DNA of 64,000 bases from Brevibacillus fluminis. GTDB taxonomy: Bacteria; Bacillota; Bacilli; Brevibacillales; Brevibacillaceae. Shown here in pieces: positions 25,422-34,103 of the stretch. The notes beneath the pieces were generated by a model. The model ran no database searches and was not told the origin of the DNA. It saw nothing but the letters and a program-made list of their open reading frames with translations. The position numbers were made by a program, and so were the translations under genes. Numbering within the stretch: the first letter of the stretch is position 1; each line of letters starts with the position of its first letter. The stretch is taken from contig NZ_RHHQ01000007.1 in the NCBI RefSeq assembly GCF_003710825.1, positions 62,001-126,000 of the forward strand. Reading direction: 5' to 3'.

Positions 25422-26624
25422 GTGAAAGCAATCAAAATGACGTTTCTTGCCATTCTGCTCGTGGCACTCGGGTTTACCCAAATCGGATTTGCGCAAACGA
25501 GTGCGGCAGGCGAAGATGGCACAGGGCAGCAACAAGAGGTAGGAACCCCGGTAACCGGCATCTCGTTGTCCAAAAGCGGACTTACGCTAAATGTTGGAGA
25601 TGTCGGCTCCCTGACAGCCACCATTACGCCGGCCGATGCGGTGAATCAAGCGGTAAAATGGGCATCCACCGACGAGTCGATCGCTAGTGTCGTAACATCC
25701 GATCAATCGGACAATCTGACCGTTTCCGTGAAAGCCAAGGCTGCAGGTGAGGCATTTATCACCGCTACCACTGTCGACGGGGCGTACACGGCCATAAGCG
25801 TCGTAAAAGTTACTAGCCCGGCGGAAAAAAGATTGGACAAGCTAAGCCTAAACGAGAAAAGCATGACGCTGCTCGCAGGGGATAGCAAACAGCTGAAGCT
25901 GACGGCAGAATACAAAGACCGCTCAAAAGAAGATGTGACGGCAAAAGCGGAATGGGTCGCAATTCCGAAAGCGGTTGTGGAAGTAAACAACGGCCAAGTG
26001 ACGGCAAAAGGCCAGGGACAAGCCTGGATCATCGCGAGCTATGGTGGTGAATTCGTCAAGCTGGAAGTGAAAGTGGTCGCTGAGCGCGAACTGAAAAAAC
26101 TCGTCGCGAAGCAAGACCGCGTCAAACTGGCAGTCGGCGAAACCAAAGCTGTGCAGCTGACCGCCACCTACACGGACGGAACGACAGAGGATGTCACCGC
26201 CAAAGCGGACTGGAAAAGCTCTGACGACACGCGCCTCCAGGTGAAAGCCGGTCAACTGACGGCAATCGCGGCAGGCAACCCCCTCGCGCTCGCCAGCTAC
26301 GGCGGTCAAACCGCGTTCATTCGCGTAGAAATCAAAGCAGAGGCAGAAAAACAGCTGTCCAAAATCGAAATCCGTGACGAAAGCGGAAAGCGCAAGACAA
26401 AAGTAGAGCTCAAATCAGGCCAAACCGCGACGATCAAAGTCGTCGCCATCTATAATGACAAAACGGAAACCGACATCACCCAAGATGCGACATACACCAA
26501 CAGCAAAAAAACAATCGCTGATTTCGCCAACGCCACCATCACAGCGAAAGAAAAAGGTGTAACGACAATCACCGCAAGTTACAGCGGCAAACGCGCACAA
26601 GTAACAGTTCAAGTAAAAAAATAA
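25422..26624 (+). CDS. Secreted protein with four Ig-like (BIG2) domains
   Basis: 400 residues. A signal peptide (MKAIKMTFLAILLVALGF, cleavage near FAQ) is followed by about four BIG2-type repeats. Each has an L-x-x-x-G-x-x-x-x-L-x-x-T/V opening and a closing ITA-type strand (for example LTLNVGDVGSLTATITP, then FITATTVDGAYTAI). The second and third repeats are closest, sharing YKDRSKEDVTAKAEW and YTDGTTEDVTAKADW. No sorting motif or membrane anchor is seen, so it is released or wall-associated. GTG start with AAGGAGGAG seven bases upstream. The partner is unknown. Confidence 0.88.
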   Translation: MKAIKMTFLAILLVALGFTQIGFAQTSAAGEDGTGQQQEVGTPVTGISLSKSGLTLNVGDVGSLTATITPADAVNQAVKWASTDESIASVVTSDQSDNLTVSVKAKAAGEAFITATTVDGAYTAISVVKVTSPAEKRLDKLSLNEKSMTLLAGDSKQLKLTAEYKDRSKEDVTAKAEWVAIPKAVVEVNNGQVTAKGQGQAWIIASYGGEFVKLEVKVVAERELKKLVAKQDRVKLAVGETKAVQLTATYTDGTTEDVTAKADWKSSDDTRLQVKAGQLTAIAAGNPLALASYGGQTAFIRVEIKAEAEKQLSKIEIRDESGKRKTKVELKSGQTATIKVVAIYNDKTETDITQDATYTNSKKTIADFANATITAKEKGVTTITASYSGKRAQVTVQVKK

Positions 26625-26625
26625 C

Positions 26626-26668
26626 AAACAAAAAGAAATCCCATAAAATGTGGGATTTCTTTTTGTTT
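26626..26668 (+). terminator. Very strong terminator
   Basis: A perfect 18-base stem (left arm 26626-26643, right arm 26651-26668) with a seven-base loop and T-rich right arm. It starts two bases after the stop of the Ig-like gene. Confidence 0.85.
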
Positions 26669-26670
26669 TA

Positions 26671-26699
26671 TCCCCCAAAATTCATATGAATGAGGGGGA
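26671..26699. repeat. Second palindrome next to repeat copy 2
   Basis: TCCCCC and GGGGGA flank ATTCATATGAAT, which is itself a perfect palindrome. It sits between the terminator and repeat copy 2 and is absent from copy 1's left flank. Function unknown. Confidence 0.5.
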
Positions 26700-26702
26700 T
26701 TC

Positions 26703-26934
26703 CCAGCAGCGAAGGGATTTTGACAAGAAAGTGGAACAAAAACTTTGACAATGCCAGCCAGGCTTGGGAGAAAAAATGAAAACGCCTTTGCGCCACATCT
26801 ACGTCCTGAGATGCTTCCGCCGCGCAGCGTGTGGCATTTGGGGCGCAGTTTTCATTTTTTTCGTCCAAGCCGTTCACCTCGACCCCCTTGCGGGCTTTGT
26901 CATGTTTTTGTGGAACTTTCTTGTCAAAATCCCC
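26703..26934. repeat. Long palindromic repeat, copy 2 (232 bp)
   Basis: Same element as at 23757-23987. Outer arms read GGGATTTTGACAAGAAAGT and ACTTTCTTGTCAAAATCCC. Compared with copy 1, the pair 23777-23977 is G-C there and A-T here (26723-26924). Two pairs of the next stem also change from G-C to A-T. So the two arms changed together. The sequence then runs about 110 bases to ytxC with nothing else recognised. Confidence 0.9.
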
Positions 26935-27044
26935 GTCTAACCCCCAAAGCCTATACACAAGCGAAAGTCAGATGAATTTACCATCCACTCTGAAAGTATA
27001 TCGCACCTACCCGTACATATACTGTAAGTACACGACGATTGGCG

Positions 27045-27932
27045 GTGATCAGTGTGCAAACGATATCAGTCTATCTGAACAAAGGCACCCCGGTTCTTCA
27101 TGCGGCATTTCGTTCAAGCATCGTCTCGGTCAGTCAAAAAGTCTGTACGGACCCTGTCATGATTCATCATCGTGAACAGGAGCTGGGGCAGCTGGAACGG
27201 TTCACGTTCTCGGCATGGAGCAGCGGCGAGTATACGCTGGCAACCCGGGATGTTGTGCGCTCGTTCGTTGCGATCGTTATCTCCGAATGGGTTGTGCGCG
27301 CGGTGGAGCCGGAATTGACGGATTATCTGCTCAAACGCGAATGCGCTCTCCGACAAATCGAATCCACAGAAGACATCCGCCCGTTTCTGCAGGTGGATCA
27401 TGCGGACGTGCAAAGGGCCAAAATTTATAAAAAGGTGTACGAGTACCTTGATCAAGAGGACAGCCTTAATCTTGGCGGCTTTATCCGTTTCCGTTTAAAA
27501 GAGTATGTACAGGTGCTGAAAGAAGCAACGATCTCGGCGATTGACGAATTTTTGGAAGAAAAGCAGTACAAAGAATTCGTCGCCCTGCTGCGTCACTTCA
27601 TCTCCATTCAGGAAGCGCAGTGCGAGGTTATACATGTTGTCGCCAGCGAAAACCAAGAGTTTTTGCTGTATGACCATAATGAACAGCCCGTCATCCTGCC
27701 GCAGCTCGATCATCTACGTTTGTCTGGAGAAGGGCATGACCGTGATGAGGATTTTTTGATCAGCGCGCTAATGACGCTAGCTCCGAAACGGATTGTCCTG
27801 CATTCGCTCGATGATCAGCAAATGCTGATGCAGACGTTAGTTAGTTTGTACGGAGAGCGAATTTCGCAATGCTCCGCCTGCGCTCATTGCCTGCGCTTGA
27901 CGATCAACAACCCTTTCACATATAATAGATGA
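27045..27932 (+). CDS. ytxC: YtxC-family sporulation-associated protein
   Basis: 295 residues, soluble and mostly helical. The central part FIRFRLKEYVQVLKEATISAIDEFL and the end with a C-x-x-C-x-x-C arrangement (SQCSACAHCLRL) fit the YtxC family. In B. subtilis ytxC is the neighbour of thrS, as here. Function is unknown. The start is uncertain: GTG 27045, GTG 27054 or TTG 27039 are all possible and none has a strong ribosome site. Confidence 0.8.
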   Translation: MISVQTISVYLNKGTPVLHAAFRSSIVSVSQKVCTDPVMIHHREQELGQLERFTFSAWSSGEYTLATRDVVRSFVAIVISEWVVRAVEPELTDYLLKRECALRQIESTEDIRPFLQVDHADVQRAKIYKKVYEYLDQEDSLNLGGFIRFRLKEYVQVLKEATISAIDEFLEEKQYKEFVALLRHFISIQEAQCEVIHVVASENQEFLLYDHNEQPVILPQLDHLRLSGEGHDRDEDFLISALMTLAPKRIVLHSLDDQQMLMQTLVSLYGERISQCSACAHCLRLTINNPFTYNR

Positions 27933-27957
27933 ATAAGAATTCAACAAACATGCTATG

Positions 27958-28216
27958 AAAAGGACATGGACGTTAGTTGGACGCTCCAGAGAAGCGGGCC
28001 TTTGGCTGTGAGCCCGCCGCGAAAGAGTAACGATCTACCCCCTTTGAGCAGCAGTCGGGAACCGGTCTTTTTAGACCGTCAAGTATCGGCTGCCGGATCC
28101 ACGGCCGTTATCCGTTTTAGAGGGATTGGTTTGCGAGACGTCCGCAATCAATCTGAACTAGGGTGGTACCACGAGAACAAAGCGCTCGTCCCTTTTGGGA
28201 TTGAGGGCTTTTTTTA
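27958..28216 (+). promoter_or_regulatory. T-box riboswitch, threonine
   Basis: The T-box core AGGGTGGTACCACG is at 28160-28173. The specifier is read as ACC (Thr) at 28037-28039, in GATCTACCCCC before the conserved GAG. The terminator is at about 28182-28215, ending in seven Ts. Uncharged tRNA-Thr would favour the antiterminator and thrS expression. Confidence 0.92.
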
Positions 28217-28243
28217 TTTTACTTTTGAAAGGGAGTTATGAAA

Positions 28244-30157
28244 GTGGCACACGTACAAGTGACTTTTCCAGATGGCGCCGTTCGCGAGTTTTCGGCTGGC
28301 GTAACAATCGAAGACATCGCGGGTTCCATCAGCACAAGCCTAAAGAAAAAAGCGATTGCCGGCAAACTGAATGGCAAAGTGGTTGATCTGTATACAGAGG
28401 TAAATGAAGACGCAGCGATTGAGATCGTGACGCTCGATTCGGAAGACGGCCTGGAAGTATATCGCCACAGCACGGCGCATCTTTTGGCGCAAGCGATTAA
28501 ACGTATTTACGGCAAAGAAGTTCGCCTCGGGATCGGTCCGGTGATCCAAGACGGTTTCTACTATGACATGGACCTGCCTGTCCAGCTGTCCCCGGAAGAT
28601 CTGCCGAAAATCGAAGCGGAAATGGAAAAAATCATCAAGGAAGATTTGCCGATTCGCCGCAAAGAAGTATCCCGCGAGGAAGCGCTGGCTACCTTCCAAG
28701 AGCTGAACGATCACCTCAAGCTGGAACTGATCCGCGACTTGCCAGAGGGTTCCGTCATCACAATTTATGAGCAAGGCGAATTTTTCGACTTGTGCCGCGG
28801 ACCACACTTGCCGTCTACTGGTGTCATCAAATCGTTCAAGCTGATGAGCGTAGCAGGCGCATACTGGCGCGGGAATTCGGATAACCAAGTGCTGCAGCGC
28901 GTATACGGCACCGCTTGGCCGAAAAAAGCAGACCTTGATGAATACCTCCATTTTATCGAAGAAGCGAAAAAACGCGACCACCGCAAACTGGGTAAAGAGC
29001 TGGAGCTTTACATGTTCTCCGAGGAAGCGCCAGGCATGCCATTCTACTTGCCAAACGGCTTCACAGTTCGCAATGAGCTGGAGCAATTCTCCCGCCGCTT
29101 GCAGCAGCTGGCGAGCTACACTGAGGTGCGCACACCGTTCATGATGAACGAACGTTTGTGGCAGCAATCCGGTCACTGGGATCACTACCATGAGAACATG
29201 TACTTCTCCGAGGTAGAGAATGCTAAATTCGCTCTCAAACCGATGAACTGCCCAGGCCATATGATGATTTACAAAAACAAAAACCATTCCTACCGCGATC
29301 TGCCGATCCGTTATTCGGAGTTTGGCCAAGTGCATCGCCATGAGTATTCCGGTGCGCTCAACGGGATGATCCGTGTGCGTACGTTCTGTCAGGATGATGC
29401 TCACGTATTTGCTCGCCCTGACCAGATCAAGAGCGAAATCAAAGGAATGATCAAGCTGATCGACACCATTTACAACGTGTTCGGCTTCCAATATACGGTG
29501 GCACTTTCCACTCGTCCGGAAGACTCGATGGGCTCCGACGAGCTGTGGGAAATCGCGGAAGGCTCCTTGCGTGAAGTATTGGAGGAGCTGGAAATGCCGT
29601 ATGAAATCAAGGACAAGGATGGCGCTTTCTACGGTCCGAAGATCGACTTCCAAATCACAGACTCGCTGAAACGCCGCCACCAATGCGGAACCATTCAGCT
29701 TGACTTCCAAATGCCAGAGAAATTCGACCTGACTTATGTTGGTGCAGATAACGAGAAGCACCGTCCGGTTGTTTTGCACCGTGCGATGTACGGCTCGATG
29801 GAGCGTTTCCTCGGTATTTTGGTTGAGCACTACGCAGGTGCGTTCCCGGTATGGCTCGCTCCGACACAGGTGCGTTTGATGACCATCAATGAAGTGCACG
29901 TGCCGTATGCGGAAAAAGTGAAAGAACAGCTTATCCTCGCAGGTGTACGAGTTGAGTTGGATGCACGCAATGAAAAAATCGGCTACAAAATCCGCGAAGC
30001 GCAAGTTTCCAAAATCCCGTACATGCTGGTCATCGGGGAAAAAGAAGCAGCGGACGGCACTTTGTCCGTGCGCAAACGCGGCGTAGGCGACGAGGGCGCA
30101 TTCACGACAGAAGACTTCATTGCGAAAATCTCCCAAGAGATTGCAAGCCGTAAGTAG
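28244..30157 (+). CDS. thrS: Threonine-tRNA ligase
   Basis: 637 residues. Domains in order: an N-terminal TGS (VTFPDGAVREFSAGVTIEDI), the editing domain with HSTAHLLAQA, and the class II core with motif 2 in RHEYSGALNGMIRVR followed by TFCQDDAH. The core also has the zinc-binding cysteine in KPMNCPGHM and motif 3 in SMERFLGILVEHY. A C-terminal anticodon-binding domain ends the protein. GTG 28244 is preferred over ATG 28238, because AAAGGGAG ends only two bases before the ATG. It follows a threonine T-box. Confidence 0.96.
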   Translation: MAHVQVTFPDGAVREFSAGVTIEDIAGSISTSLKKKAIAGKLNGKVVDLYTEVNEDAAIEIVTLDSEDGLEVYRHSTAHLLAQAIKRIYGKEVRLGIGPVIQDGFYYDMDLPVQLSPEDLPKIEAEMEKIIKEDLPIRRKEVSREEALATFQELNDHLKLELIRDLPEGSVITIYEQGEFFDLCRGPHLPSTGVIKSFKLMSVAGAYWRGNSDNQVLQRVYGTAWPKKADLDEYLHFIEEAKKRDHRKLGKELELYMFSEEAPGMPFYLPNGFTVRNELEQFSRRLQQLASYTEVRTPFMMNERLWQQSGHWDHYHENMYFSEVENAKFALKPMNCPGHMMIYKNKNHSYRDLPIRYSEFGQVHRHEYSGALNGMIRVRTFCQDDAHVFARPDQIKSEIKGMIKLIDTIYNVFGFQYTVALSTRPEDSMGSDELWEIAEGSLREVLEELEMPYEIKDKDGAFYGPKIDFQITDSLKRRHQCGTIQLDFQMPEKFDLTYVGADNEKHRPVVLHRAMYGSMERFLGILVEHYAGAFPVWLAPTQVRLMTINEVHVPYAEKVKEQLILAGVRVELDARNEKIGYKIREAQVSKIPYMLVIGEKEAADGTLSVRKRGVGDEGAFTTEDFIAKISQEIASRK

Positions 30158-30160
30158 TCC

Positions 30161-30189
30161 TTGACATTGGGACTGGACACGAGTAATAT
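30161..30189 (+). promoter_or_regulatory. Promoter of infC-rpmI-rplT
   Basis: TTGACA, a 17-base spacer, then TAATAT, immediately downstream of thrS. The next 200 bases are leader. Confidence 0.75.
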
Positions 30190-30194
30190 AGAAA

Positions 30195-30367
30195 AAGTGA
30201 ATGAACACATCATATTTCGAGAACAAGAAGAAGCGCCCAGCTTCTCACCTGACTAGACGTCCTTTCGGATTGTTTACGGGTATCTCTCTACTAAGAATTC
30301 GATTCGTTTGTTATTCTTGCTAGGTGAGTTGTGTGCGGGCGCCCCGGCGTCCGCACATTTTATTTTT
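30195..30367 (+). promoter_or_regulatory. L20 leader with attenuator
   Basis: Untranslated leader of the infC operon. CTCACCT (30244-30250) can pair with AGGTGAG (30322-30328). The GC-rich hairpin GTGCGG..CCGCAC at 30333-30356 is followed by ATTTTATTTTT, a terminator. This matches the known scheme in which ribosomal protein L20 binds the leader and causes premature termination. Confidence 0.85.
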
Positions 30368-30395
30368 GTCTCGAAAGATGACGGAGGTGGCAAGT

Positions 30396-30914
30396 ATTAG
30401 CAAGGATCAAATGTTGGTCAACGAAGCGATTCGTGCTCGTGAAGTTCGATTGATTGGAGCAGACGGAGCTCAGCTTGGGGTTGTAAACATTCGGGAAGCA
30501 TTGCGCATCGCGCAAGAAGCGGAGTTGGATCTCGTAAACGTAGCGCCAACTGCGAAACCGCCCGTTTGTCGGATTATGGACTACGGTAAGTTCAAGTACG
30601 AGCAAGCCAAGAAAGAAAAAGAAGCACGTCGGAATCAAAAAATTATTGAGCTGAAGGAAGTTCGCTTCTCTTCTAACATTGAAGAGCACGATTTCCAAAC
30701 GAAGCTTCGCAACGTCCGCAAATTTATTGAGGACGAAGACAAGGTGAAATGCACGATCCGTTTCCGCGGCCGTGAAATCACTCACTCTGAAATTGGTCAA
30801 CAGGTTCTTGAACGTGTCGCGACTCTATGCGAGGATATCGCAGCGGTTGAGCGTAAGCCAAAGATCGAAGGTCGCAGCATGATCATGATTCTTACACCAA
30901 AAGCAGAGAAGTAA
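30396..30914 (+). CDS. infC: Translation initiation factor IF-3
   Basis: 172 residues, the normal length. N-domain motif [16 protein letters not shown] and C-domain motif [18 protein letters not shown]. The start is AUU at 30396, with GGAGGTGG at 30383-30390: this gives [10 protein letters not shown], aligning with other IF-3 proteins. The AUU start allows IF-3 to repress its own translation. ATG 30378 upstream would put the ribosome site inside the gene. It is first in infC-rpmI-rplT. Confidence 0.95.
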   Translation: MSKDQMLVNEAIRAREVRLIGADGAQLGVVNIREALRIAQEAELDLVNVAPTAKPPVCRIMDYGKFKYEQAKKEKEARRNQKIIELKEVRFSSNIEEHDFQTKLRNVRKFIEDEDKVKCTIRFRGREITHSEIGQQVLERVATLCEDIAAVERKPKIEGRSMIMILTPKAEK

Positions 30915-30942
30915 CACTGACTCAAGACAGGAGGATGTCATT

Positions 30943-31140
30943 ATGCCTAAAATGAAAACCCATAAAGGCGCTGCGAAGCGTTTCAAAAAGACTGGTACAG
31001 GTCAACTGAAACGTGACCGTGCTTTCGGAAGCCATTTGTTCGCTAACAAAACGACAAAAGCGAAGCGCCATCTGCGCAAAGCTGCTCTCGTTTCCAAAGG
31101 TGACCAAAAACGCATTGAGCAAATGCTTACATACCTGTAA
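30943..31140 (+). CDS. rpmI: 50S ribosomal protein L35
   Basis: 65 residues, highly basic. It begins [19 protein letters not shown], the L35 signature. AGGAGG precedes the ATG by seven bases. It is the second gene of the infC operon, with the usual order and 28-base gap. Confidence 0.97.
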   Translation: MPKMKTHKGAAKRFKKTGTGQLKRDRAFGSHLFANKTTKAKRHLRKAALVSKGDQKRIEQMLTYL

Positions 31141-31249
31141 GCTACTCAGGCAGGTTAAGTTTTTGCATTGCAAAAATCCATTCTACGCAGCATGCGCTCC
31201 CTAAGTGTCCTTGTGACCGCCATGCTCGAATTATCAGGAGGAATTCAGT

Positions 31250-31609
31250 ATGCCAAGAGTAAAAGGTGGCATTGTAACGCGCCGTCGTCATAAGAAAATT
31301 TTAAAGCTGGCTAAAGGCTATTTCGGTTCTAAACACCGTTTATTTAAATCTGCAAACGCTCAGGTAATGAAATCCCTGATGTATGCATACCGTGACCGCC
31401 GTCAGAAAAAACGCGATTTCCGCAAACTGTGGATCACTCGTATCAACGCTCAAGCTCGCTTCAACGGTCTGTCCTACAGCCGTCTGATGCATGGCCTGAA
31501 AGTTGCTGGCGTTGAAGTAAACCGCAAAATGCTCGCTGACCTCGCAGTCAACGACAAACCAGCTTTCAACGAGCTGGCAGCACTGGCTAAAGGTAAAGTG
31601 AACGCGTAA
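31250..31609 (+). CDS. rplT: 50S ribosomal protein L20
   Basis: 119 residues. Begins [20 protein letters not shown] and contains [20 protein letters not shown], both diagnostic. It is an early assembly protein binding 23S rRNA and, through the leader upstream of infC, the operon's own repressor. AGGAGG lies eight bases before ATG. Confidence 0.97.
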   Translation: MPRVKGGIVTRRRHKKILKLAKGYFGSKHRLFKSANAQVMKSLMYAYRDRRQKKRDFRKLWITRINAQARFNGLSYSRLMHGLKVAGVEVNRKMLADLAVNDKPAFNELAALAKGKVNA

Positions 31610-31623
31610 TAACGGTTCATTCC

Positions 31624-31657
31624 AAAAAGCACTCGCAATCTTGCGGGTGCTTTTTTT
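31624..31657 (+). terminator. Rho-independent terminator
   Basis: AAAAAGCACTCGCAA pairs with TTGCGGGTGCTTTTT over a two-to-four-base loop. It ends the infC operon. Confidence 0.9.
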
Positions 31658-31728
31658 CTTTGCGTGGAAAGAGTAAGATAGGGGGAGACTGGCCTTTTTT
31701 CCAGTAACGTGCAGAAGGGACGATAAAA

Positions 31729-32613
31729 ATGGAAACGATTGCAAAAACGGGCTATATCCTTTCGTTCGCAGCCGACGCGACGCCGGTGACGACCGTCGAA
31801 TCGGGCAGCGACATTGTCGTAGAGACGTACGACTGCTTTAAAAATGTACTGCAAACCCCGTCAAAAGGGGTATATGCCAAATATGACGAGCTGAATCCGG
31901 CAACAGGGCCGATCGCGGTGGCGGGGGCAGAGCCGGGAGACACGATTAAAGTGACGGTGAAAAAGTTTGAGCTCGACCCAGTCGGAACGTTTTATGTGAC
32001 GCCGACTGATTTTTTGAAAAATTGCGCGACCGAACCGGAAGTGAAGCGGATCAAAGTTGAGGAGGGGCGTGTCCACCTGGATGAAAAGCGCTCATTTCCG
32101 GTCAAGCCGATGATCGGCGTAATTGGGGTGTCACCTTCAGAAGGGGCGGTTTCCACGGTGCGACCAGGAACTCATGGCGGCAATCTGGACTGCAAGGAAA
32201 TTACGGAAGGCTCAAGAGTCTACCTTCCTGTCGGTGTCGCCGGAGGGAATCTGGCGCTTGGCGATTTCCATGCGCTGATGGGCGATGGCGAGCTGGCAGC
32301 ATGCGGTGTGGAGATCGGCGGCCGTGTACAACTGCACGTCGAGCTGATCAAGGGTGTCAGTGTACAAACGCCCGTTGTAGAGGACGAGCAGGCGTTTTAC
32401 GTGCTGTCAAGCGCAAAGGGGCTAGATGAGGCGTGTGAAAATGCGGTCGCGGCTTCGGTCGCTTTCCTGCAGCCGCGTATGCCGGATGTGCCTGCAAACG
32501 ACATCGTGATGATGGTCGGCCTTTTGGCAGACATGCGCGTATCGCAAATGGTGAATCCGCTACGTACAGCGAAAGTCGTACTGCCGAAAACAGCGTTTCC
32601 GGTTACCTTCTAG
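31729..32613 (+). CDS. Acetamidase/formamidase family protein
   Basis: 294 residues, beta-rich. PGTHGGNLDCKEITEGSRVYLPV and ALGDFHALMGDGELAACGVE are the FmdA/AmdA blocks with metal-binding His/Asp residues. The family hydrolyses small amides to acids and ammonia, cytoplasmically. It is alone between the rplT terminator and the methionine promoter. AGAAGGGACG precedes the ATG. The natural substrate is not evident. Confidence 0.88.
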   Translation: METIAKTGYILSFAADATPVTTVESGSDIVVETYDCFKNVLQTPSKGVYAKYDELNPATGPIAVAGAEPGDTIKVTVKKFELDPVGTFYVTPTDFLKNCATEPEVKRIKVEEGRVHLDEKRSFPVKPMIGVIGVSPSEGAVSTVRPGTHGGNLDCKEITEGSRVYLPVGVAGGNLALGDFHALMGDGELAACGVEIGGRVQLHVELIKGVSVQTPVVEDEQAFYVLSSAKGLDEACENAVAASVAFLQPRMPDVPANDIVMMVGLLADMRVSQMVNPLRTAKVVLPKTAFPVTF

Positions 32614-32646
32614 CTGAAAAATTGCCAATATTCGTGACCATGCGTA

Positions 32647-32675
32647 TTGACAAATCAGTCTGGGCTCGGTAATAT
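32647..32675 (+). promoter_or_regulatory. Promoter of metI-metC
   Basis: TTGACA, 17-base spacer, TAATAT. It lies 28 bases before the SAM riboswitch. Confidence 0.75.
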
Positions 32676-32701
32676 GGGAACAACCAATTAAACTGAATAG
32701 C

Positions 32702-32886
32702 ACTCTTCTTATCAAGAGAGGCGGAGGGACTGGCCCGATGATGCCCGGCAACCAATTGTTCATTTTCCATGAACAATAAGGTGCCAATTCCTGCAGAGCA
32801 TATCATGTGCTCTGAGAGATGAGGAGGATTTGCTTACCGTCCGTGTATCCAAAACCTTCTTTCGTCTCGAAAGAAGGTTTTTTTAT
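32702..32886 (+). promoter_or_regulatory. SAM-I (S-box) riboswitch with terminator
   Basis: The aptamer begins ACTCTTCTTATCAAGAGAGG and contains GGCGGAGGGACTGGCCC, GATGATGCCCGGCAACC, AAGGTGCCAATTCC and GAGAGATGAG, which are the S-box conserved blocks. The terminator AACCTTCTTTCG/CGAAAGAAGGTT follows at 32853-32878 with a T run. High S-adenosylmethionine would terminate transcription before metI. Confidence 0.96.
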
Positions 32887-32939
32887 TGTGTAAATAGAGC
32901 CATAACAGATGAACGGTCCAACAGGAGGAGAGAGAAAAC

Positions 32940-34103
32940 ATGCATATTGAAACACAGCTGGCACAGATTGGAACAGGAAAAGACAAAGTGGCGGGAGCGG
33001 TCAATTTCCCGATTTATCCGGCGACAGCATACCGTCATCCGGCTCCGGGGGAAAGCACAGGGTTTGACTACACACGCACGGCTAACCCGACGCGTTCGGT
33101 GCTCGAAGAAGCGATCACTGTGATCGAAAAAGGCGACGGTGGATTCGCTTGTGCATCCGGGATGGCAGCGATCCAAACGATCATGGGTCTTTTTGCACAA
33201 GGTGACCACCTGATCGTATCGCTCGATTTGTACGGCGGTACATACCGGCTGTTCGAGCAGGTGCTGAGCCGTTATGGCCTGACCTTCTCGTATGTGGATT
33301 TGCGAGAGCCGCAATTGGCTGAAGAAGCGATTTTGCCCAATACGAAAGCAATTTTGGTGGAGACGCCGACCAACCCGCTGATGCAGATCACCGATATAAG
33401 CGCAATCGTCGAGATCGCGAAGCGGCACAGCTTGCTCACCATCGTTGACAACACGTTCATGACGCCTTACTATCAGCGTCCACTGGAGTTGGGAGCAGAT
33501 CTAGTATTCCACAGCGCTACAAAATATCTCGGCGGCCACAACGATGTGCTCGCAGGACTAATCGTCACAAAAGGGCAAGAGCTGACTGAAAAAATCCGTT
33601 TTCTGCACAACTCGATCGGAGCGGTACTTGGACCGCAAGACAGCTGGCTGTTGATCCGCGGGATGAAGACGCTGGCGATACGCATGGAACGTCACCAGGA
33701 GAATGCCTTGAAAATTGCGCATTTTCTCAAAACACACCCACAAGTAACAGAAGTATTTTATCCAGGATTGGATGAGCACCACAATTATGAGGCGCAGGTC
33801 AAACAAGCATCCGGTTTTAGCGGCATGGTATCATTCCGAGTTCGCCACGCTAGCCAGGTGCCGGGCTTCCTCAGCAACCTGCAAGTGATTTCGTTTGCGG
33901 AAAGCCTGGGCGGTGTCGAATCGCTCTGCACCTATCCTGCTACACAAACACATGCCGATATCCCGGTTGAAGTGCGCGAAAAAGTAGGCGTATGCGATCG
34001 CCTGCTCCGCTTGTCAGTCGGAATCGAAAACGCAAACGATTTAATCGCAGACCTCGATGCGGCGCTGAACGCGTCATGTAAATCCGAAGGGAGAGAGTCG
34101 TAA
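32940..34103 (+). CDS. metI: Cystathionine gamma-synthase / O-acetylhomoserine thiolyase
   Basis: 387 residues, a PLP enzyme of the Cys/Met metabolism family. The PLP lysine is in VFHSATKYLGGHNDV, and the arginine-rich substrate region is near YTRTANPTRSVLEEA. It joins activated homoserine with cysteine (or sulfide). The gene order metI-metC under one S-box equals B. subtilis metIC, which decides the name. AGGAGG upstream. Stop and the next start overlap by one base (TAATG). Confidence 0.92.
   Translation: MHIETQLAQIGTGKDKVAGAVNFPIYPATAYRHPAPGESTGFDYTRTANPTRSVLEEAITVIEKGDGGFACASGMAAIQTIMGLFAQGDHLIVSLDLYGGTYRLFEQVLSRYGLTFSYVDLREPQLAEEAILPNTKAILVETPTNPLMQITDISAIVEIAKRHSLLTIVDNTFMTPYYQRPLELGADLVFHSATKYLGGHNDVLAGLIVTKGQELTEKIRFLHNSIGAVLGPQDSWLLIRGMKTLAIRMERHQENALKIAHFLKTHPQVTEVFYPGLDEHHNYEAQVKQASGFSGMVSFRVRHASQVPGFLSNLQVISFAESLGGVESLCTYPATQTHADIPVEVREKVGVCDRLLRLSVGIENANDLIADLDAALNASCKSEGRES

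Noticed and set aside
26668..26958. Minus-strand 96-codon frame over repeat copy 2
   Set aside because: Same reason as for copy 1; it also runs through the terminator-side palindrome.
27966..28241. Open frame inside the threonine leader
   Set aside because: It lies entirely over the T-box specifier, core and terminator.
28340..30226. Long minus-strand frame opposite thrS
   Set aside because: Shadow of a highly conserved synthetase; composition reflects the codon bias of thrS.
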